Origin: Liolophura sinensis
Taxonomy: Eukaryota > Mollusca > Polyplacophora > Chitonida > Chitonidae
Direction: 5' to 3'
Length of the DNA stretch: 64,000 nucleotides
NCBI RefSeq assembly: GCF_032854445.1
Contig: NC_088300.1
Location: 15,383,570 to 15,447,569, forward strand
In this document: in pieces, positions 59,508-64,000 of the stretch
How the letters are laid out: each line of letters opens with the position of its first letter
Position numbering within the stretch: the first letter of the stretch is position 1
Program-made: the position numbers and the translations under genes
The notes under the pieces: generated by a model
What the model saw: the letters and a program-made list of their open reading frames with translations, nothing else
Told to the model about the DNA's origin: nothing
Database searches by the model: none

Positions 59508-61306
59508 GTAGGATGCAATATAATCTGCTTTGCCTAAATCTGGGGTAAATTTTACAACAGTTCATAAATCAGATTTCTCCTTTTTTTTTAATGTAAATAT
59601 GTACAGGTTTATAGAATTAGAATTGAAAAGTTGAGTTTTTAAGTTTTGTGAAAGTTTCTTAATACAGGCTCCTGCTGACCACGCCATATAAATGACAACA
59701 GAAAAGAAATACTGTAAATGCCTTTTTATTTGCGTGGTACTAACATTCCTGGATTTTGCAGCAAACACATTTCTGTGAAAATAAGTACTATCGAATATAA
59801 AACCCATGTAAGTAATTTATTAATGTAGCATGCGTTGCAGTTATAAGTTAACAAGCACTATAGCTCTAATACTTTTTCAAACACGTTAATTAGAAATACC
59901 TAATTAGAATGTATTCTGGCTTTCACAAATCCAGCTTAATTGATCGTCATTTAATCTCGCTTTCTTTTAAGGAGGCTTAGATCAGTCTAAATACTGGACA
60001 ATGCAACATTATTGTTGATTTATTGCCGAGGTTAGAGACATACAGATCAATAATTTTTGCTTTTCGTGTATAGGTGATACGATATACATACGATGAGAGA
60101 GGCTGTTTTGTTATCGACTGTACTTGCCTTCCAGTCAGATCACCTTTACGATGTGCTTGATACATTGCTTGGGGGTTTCCGCACTTCAGACTTCCTTTTC
60201 ATAATGATGATTCCTGAGAAATTTACTCAAATCTGTCACAATTCACTCAAAGTTTCACTCAAACAGCTGATGCATGAGAATTAAACAGTGGGATTTATTT
60301 ATATCACATTTAATCCTTCGTCGTCTCTCGGAGTGAGGGGCAAATATTTGATGACAGAGCAGGTAAGGGCTTCGTCCTATAAAGATAAACAGTCTTCAAA
60401 AGATTAAAAGCTTAGGAGGATTAACTTCCTTTGTCTGATCAAGTTACTGTATTGTATAGACTTTTGGTCACATCTTACAGGTACAAACAAGTTTAAATGA
60501 TAACATTGTTACTTGAATGCTTGAGTTTTTTTATTACTTGACGTTTCTGTTTTGAAGTTTGATCAGATGTCCAAAAATTCTGTTAAAATCTGCGAAAGTT
60601 GATTCCTGCAAATGTGTCTTCTTACCAAATCCGCGAAAGTTTATGCCCGCAAATAAAAAGGCATTTACAGTATCCTTTCTTGACTGACTTCTTGACTATG
60701 ACAGCTGTTCCTTAAACATAAGACAGTTATCAAGTACATGTAGCTGAAGTTCAGATGGTCTCCATGATTTTTTACTGGACTTTCAATATGGAATGAAATG
60801 TTAATGGTGTAAATGGAAGAATTTGTCATTATTCATGGAAAAGGTATAAAAAAAACTAGGGCTTACGCTTGATGAGTGACATAATTTAGTAAGTACTTGT
60901 ACATGTATTTCCTTATACCAAAGGATTTGCTGGTGTGTGTGAGATTTCGTATGGAGAAAGATTTATTTTCAGGTTTTTAGTATAATGGAGGTTCCAAGAG
61001 CTTTAAATTTAATAAAACTTGGGGACCTCCGTGGCTTGGGTGAATAGCCCACCAGAGCGGTGCCACGACCAATCAGCCTCTCACTTAAATTGCTCGCTGC
61101 AAGTTGAAGTCCAGCTCACGGTGGCTTTCTCTCTGGCCATACGTGGGAAGTTCTGCCAGCTCTACCGAGTGTCTTCCCACCATAATGGTGGCTGCAGTCA
61201 TATTAGCGAAATATAAAAAAAATAATTTAAATTTGTTTCAGAGTATAAAGAAGATTTAAACCCACACTTGTTTGAACAAGGCTGGAAATTTTTAGACAGA
61301 GACAAG
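59360..61306 (+). CDS. HHAT: Hedgehog acyltransferase-like protein, N-terminal part (two exons; continues beyond the window)
   Basis: Join of 59360-59507 and 61242-61306, giving 71 residues, with phase 1 then phase 0 boundaries. The product starts with a polar Thr/Pro-rich stretch. A hydrophobic segment follows at residues 24-48 (ELILYSLIWCGGLGYSCYSV), then an acidic EYKEDLNPHL and a GWKFLDRDK end. The order of features and the spacing match the start of vertebrate HHAT, where a first membrane helix ending FYSFYEV is followed by an acidic linker and a GGLKKDATDFEW-like sequence. HHAT is a multipass MBOAT enzyme of the ER that puts palmitate on the N-terminal cysteine of Hedgehog. The catalytic His/Asp region lies downstream and is not seen. 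The paralogue HHATL is an alternative. An in-frame stop at 59330 supports a start in this exon; Met9 or Met21 could also be used. Confidence 0.6.
59711..60671. mobile_element. Inverted-repeat DNA element, 961 bp, inside the first HHAT-like intron
   Basis: The outer 25 bp are exact inverted copies beginning TACTGTAAATGCCTTTTTAT. Similarity continues imperfectly to about 70 bp on each side. The interior has only short frames and is probably non-autonomous. Confidence 0.85.
61019..61225 (+). mobile_element. SINE (family 1), full-length head, ending at the HHAT-like exon 2 acceptor
   Basis: GGGGACCTCCGTGGCTTGGG (A box), GTTGAAGTCCAGC (B box), ACGTGGGAAGTTCTGCCAGC, CCACCATAATGGTGG and GTCATATTAGCGAAATAT, then A-rich sequence. 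The exon starts at 61242. Confidence 0.88.
61242..61306 (+). CDS. HHAT: HHAT-like second coding exon (65 nt)
   Basis: Acceptor TTTGTTTCAG and donor GACAAG|GTCAGT. Entered in phase 1 and left in phase 0, it encodes EYKEDLNPHLFEQGWKFLDR and two more residues. A SINE ends about 15-20 bp upstream, so the polypyrimidine tract sits directly against it. No next exon could be found before the 115-bp array. Confidence 0.55.
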
Positions 61307-62140
61307 GTCAGTATATTTTTACACTCAGGGTTAGTTTGATGTGAAACAGATTTATGTTTTTCTATATGAAATAGGGAAGTTCGGCTGAAGAATCTTTCTA
61401 ACAGTAGTAACACTGGAGGCTAAAGGTAACCTCCCTTGGATTGTGCATAACTTGAATTTATTGCAAGAGTTTTCTCCCTTAAGATAGTTTGATACCTCAT
61501 CAGTCAGTCTTATTACAGTTGTAGTTTTATGTTCAGATACGTATACATATTAAAAACATCTGATACATAAGCATATGATTCACAGACAAGAAGGCTGCTT
61601 GCTAAATAAACATGTGGCATTAATCATAATGTCATATAATGGGAATATAGACACCGAAGATATGTTTTCATTTGATTCATGCACTAGTTTACATGTAAGT
61701 AACTGTGTAATCAATTTTGTTGCAAGTTGATACTGCATGTTACGTGTACTCTTGCACAACTTATTGTTAAGGTCTATTGATTTGATATCATTGATTCAGT
61801 TATTGATTCTACGTACATGTAGCTTGTGCTTCGTCTTTTATCTTCAAATTGACTGCTTGTGTTAAACTGTAATGTGCAAACCTTGTACATTGAGTGTAGT
61901 TCACCTTGTGCTGGAGACATTAACGCAAACCCTGGGGGACTGATTGGCTAGATGTATGTGTGGGGCATTTATAGCAGCTGGGGACCTAACAGTTAGGGCT
62001 CTGGTTACAAGATTAAGCATTGAAGCAAAGGTTAACTGTTATTGGGTATAAACACTTATTTCTGGCTTGGTTTATCAGATGTCATACATTTTAACATTTT
62101 TTTGAGGCTTTTGAAATGTAACAACAGAAACATTGAAGGC
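61307..62140. other. HHAT-like intron 2, before the satellite
   Basis: No third exon with a DxxDFEW-like sequence was found, so the next exon lies beyond the window. Confidence 0.5.
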
Positions 62141-64000
62141 TGCGAAATCTATCCTCGTTTTAAAACAATCCACAAGCGGATTCCAGGATAGCATGATCAA
62201 TGAGGTACATGTATGGCTTGTTCAATTAACTTTCAAACAACAACAACATACATGTTGCGAAATCTATCCTTGTTTTAAAACAATCCACGTGCGGATTCCA
62301 GGATAGCATGATCAATGAGGTACATGTATGGCTTGTTCAATTAACTTTCAAACAACAACGACATACATGTTGCGAAATGTATCCTTGTTTTAAAACAATC
62401 CACGTGCGGATTCCAAGATAGCATGATCAATGAGGTACATGTATGGCTTGTTCAATTGACTTTCAAACAACAACGACATACATGTTGCGAAATGTATCCT
62501 TGTTTTAAAACAATCCACGTGCGGATTCCAGGATAGCATGATCAATGAGGTACATGTATGGTTTGTTGAATTAACTTTCAAACAACAACAACATACATGT
62601 TGCGAAATGTATCCTTGTTTTAAAACAATCCACAAGCGGATTCCAGGATAGCATGATCGATGAGGTACATGTATGGCTTGTTCAATTAACTTTCAAACAA
62701 CAACAACATACATGTTGCGAAATGTATCCTTGTTTTAAAACAATCCACATGCGGATTCCAGGATAGCATGATCAATGAGGTACATGTATGGCTTGTTCAA
62801 TTAACTTTCAAACAACAACAACATACATGTTGCGAAATGTATCCTTGTTTTAAAACAATCCACATGCGGATTCCAGGATAGCATGATCAATGAGGTACAT
62901 GTATGGCTTGTTCAATTAACTTTCAAACAACAACAACATACATGTTGCGAAATGTATCCTTGTTTTAAAACAATCCACGTGCGGATTTCAAGATAGCATG
63001 ATCGATGAGGTACATGTATGGCTTGTTCAATTAACTTTCAAACAACAACGACATACATGTTGCGAAATGTATCCTTGTTTTAAAACAATCCACATACGGA
63101 TTCCAGGATAGCATGATCAATGAGGTACATGTATGGCTTGTTCAATTAACTTTCAAACAACAACAACATACATGTTGCGAAATGTATCCTTGTTTTAAAA
63201 CAATCCACATACGGATTCCAGGATAGCATGATCAATGAGGTACATGTATGGCTTGTTGAATTAACTTTCAAACAACAACAACATACATGTTGCGAAATGT
63301 ATCCTTGTTTTAAAACAATCCACGTGCAGATTCCAGGATAGCATGATCGATGATGTACATGTATGGCTTGTTCAATTAACTTTCAAACAACAACAACATA
63401 CATGTTGCGAAATGTATCCTTGTTTCAAAACAATCCACGTGCAGATTCCAGGATAGCATGATCGATGAGGTACATGTATGGCTTGTTGAATTAACTTTCA
63501 AACAACAACGACATACATGTTGCAAAATGTATCCTTGTTTTAAAACAATCCATGTGCGGATTCCAGGATAGCATGATCAATGAGGTACATGTATGGCTTG
63601 TTCAATTAACTTTCAAACAACAACGACATACATGTTGCGAAATGTATCCTTGTTTTAAAACAATCCACGTGCGGATTCCAGGATAGCATGATCAATGAGG
63701 TACATGTATGGCTTGTTCAATTAACTTTCAAACAACAACGACATACATGTTGCGAAATGTATCCTTGTTTTAAAACAATCCATGTGCGGATTCCAGGATA
63801 GCATGATCAATGAGGTACATGTATGGTTTGTTGAATTAACTTTCAAACAACAACAACATACATGTTGCGAAATGTATCCTTGTTTTAAAACAATCCACAA
63901 GCTGATTCCAGGATAGCATGATCGATGAGGTACATGTATGGCTTGTTCAATTAACTTTCAAACAACAACGACATACATGTTGCGAAATGTATCCTTGTTT
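62141..64000. repeat. 115-bp satellite array, 16 full units plus part of a 17th; continues beyond the window
   Basis: TTGCGAAATGTATCCTTG recurs every 115 bp without exception from 62141 to 63981. Units share CGGATTCCAGGATAGCATG, GAGGTACATGTATGGC and a CAA-rich end. The few differences (AAG, CGTG, CATG or CATA before CGG; CAACAA or CAACGA) are shared between units, showing turnover by unequal exchange. It lies in the HHAT-like gene after its second exon. Confidence 0.98.

Noticed and set aside
62390-62635. Minus-strand frame of 81 codons in the 115-bp array
   Set aside because: 115 is not a multiple of three, so it survives only about two units; a shadow of the satellite.
1-64000. A novel multi-gene or defence-type system
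   Set aside because: Only two recognisable host genes, one possible exon and mobile elements are present. Nothing shows linked genes of joint function.

Overview
This is a window of a eukaryotic nuclear genome, AT-rich, with split genes, long introns and very many repeats. There is no bacterial gene organisation: no operons, no convincing Shine-Dalgarno starts and no long ORFs. tRNA-derived SINEs with AAAT-type tails, several foldback/MITE elements, a Tc1/mariner transposon and at least a dozen minisatellites point to a lophotrochozoan invertebrate, most likely a mollusc. The taxon is inferred from repeat style and protein divergence, not proven.

Two protein-coding genes are supported, both on the + strand. 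The first is a complete three-exon Rho-family GTPase of the Cdc42/TC10 (RhoQ/RhoJ) type (CDS exons 31577-31727, 41233-41291, 47041-47436; 201 aa). All G-boxes are intact, the splice phases match, and the protein ends in a CTIL prenylation motif. Its introns of 9.5 and 5.7 kb carry minisatellites, MITEs and SINE pieces. The second is the 5' part of a gene that looks like hedgehog acyltransferase (HHAT; exons 59360-59507 and 61242-61306). It continues past the right edge of the window. A possible exon of an unrecognised gene lies at 57566-57698.

Layout: 1-31.2 kb is gene-poor. It holds minisatellites (54 bp at 2.3 kb, 86 bp at 15.6 kb, 29 bp at 21.6 kb, 58 bp at 25.4 kb, 39 bp at 28.4 kb), a CA microsatellite, a SINE nested in a MITE (8 kb), a decayed Tc1-like transposase fragment (9.6 kb), paired MITEs (11 kb) and a foldback element (17 kb). 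The Rho GTPase gene spans 31.2-48 kb. From 48.1 to 49.3 kb, two different minisatellites follow its 3' end. From 49 to 57 kb there is an 848-bp foldback element, a nearly complete but frameshifted 1.5-kb Tc1/mariner DD34E transposon with matching ends and TA duplications, a cluster of SINEs and a 602-bp long-TIR element. From 57 to 64 kb lie the HHAT-like exons, a 961-bp inverted-repeat element in its first intron, a SINE ending just before its second exon, and a regular 115-bp satellite array that runs off the window.

I found no convincing novel multi-gene system. The most interesting material is mobile-element archaeology: an insertion with an unoccupied relative in the same window, and a 21-bp repeat that grew out of transposase coding sequence. 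The repeats around the two signalling genes are also worth a look. All coordinates and identities come from reading the sequence by eye. No database search was possible.
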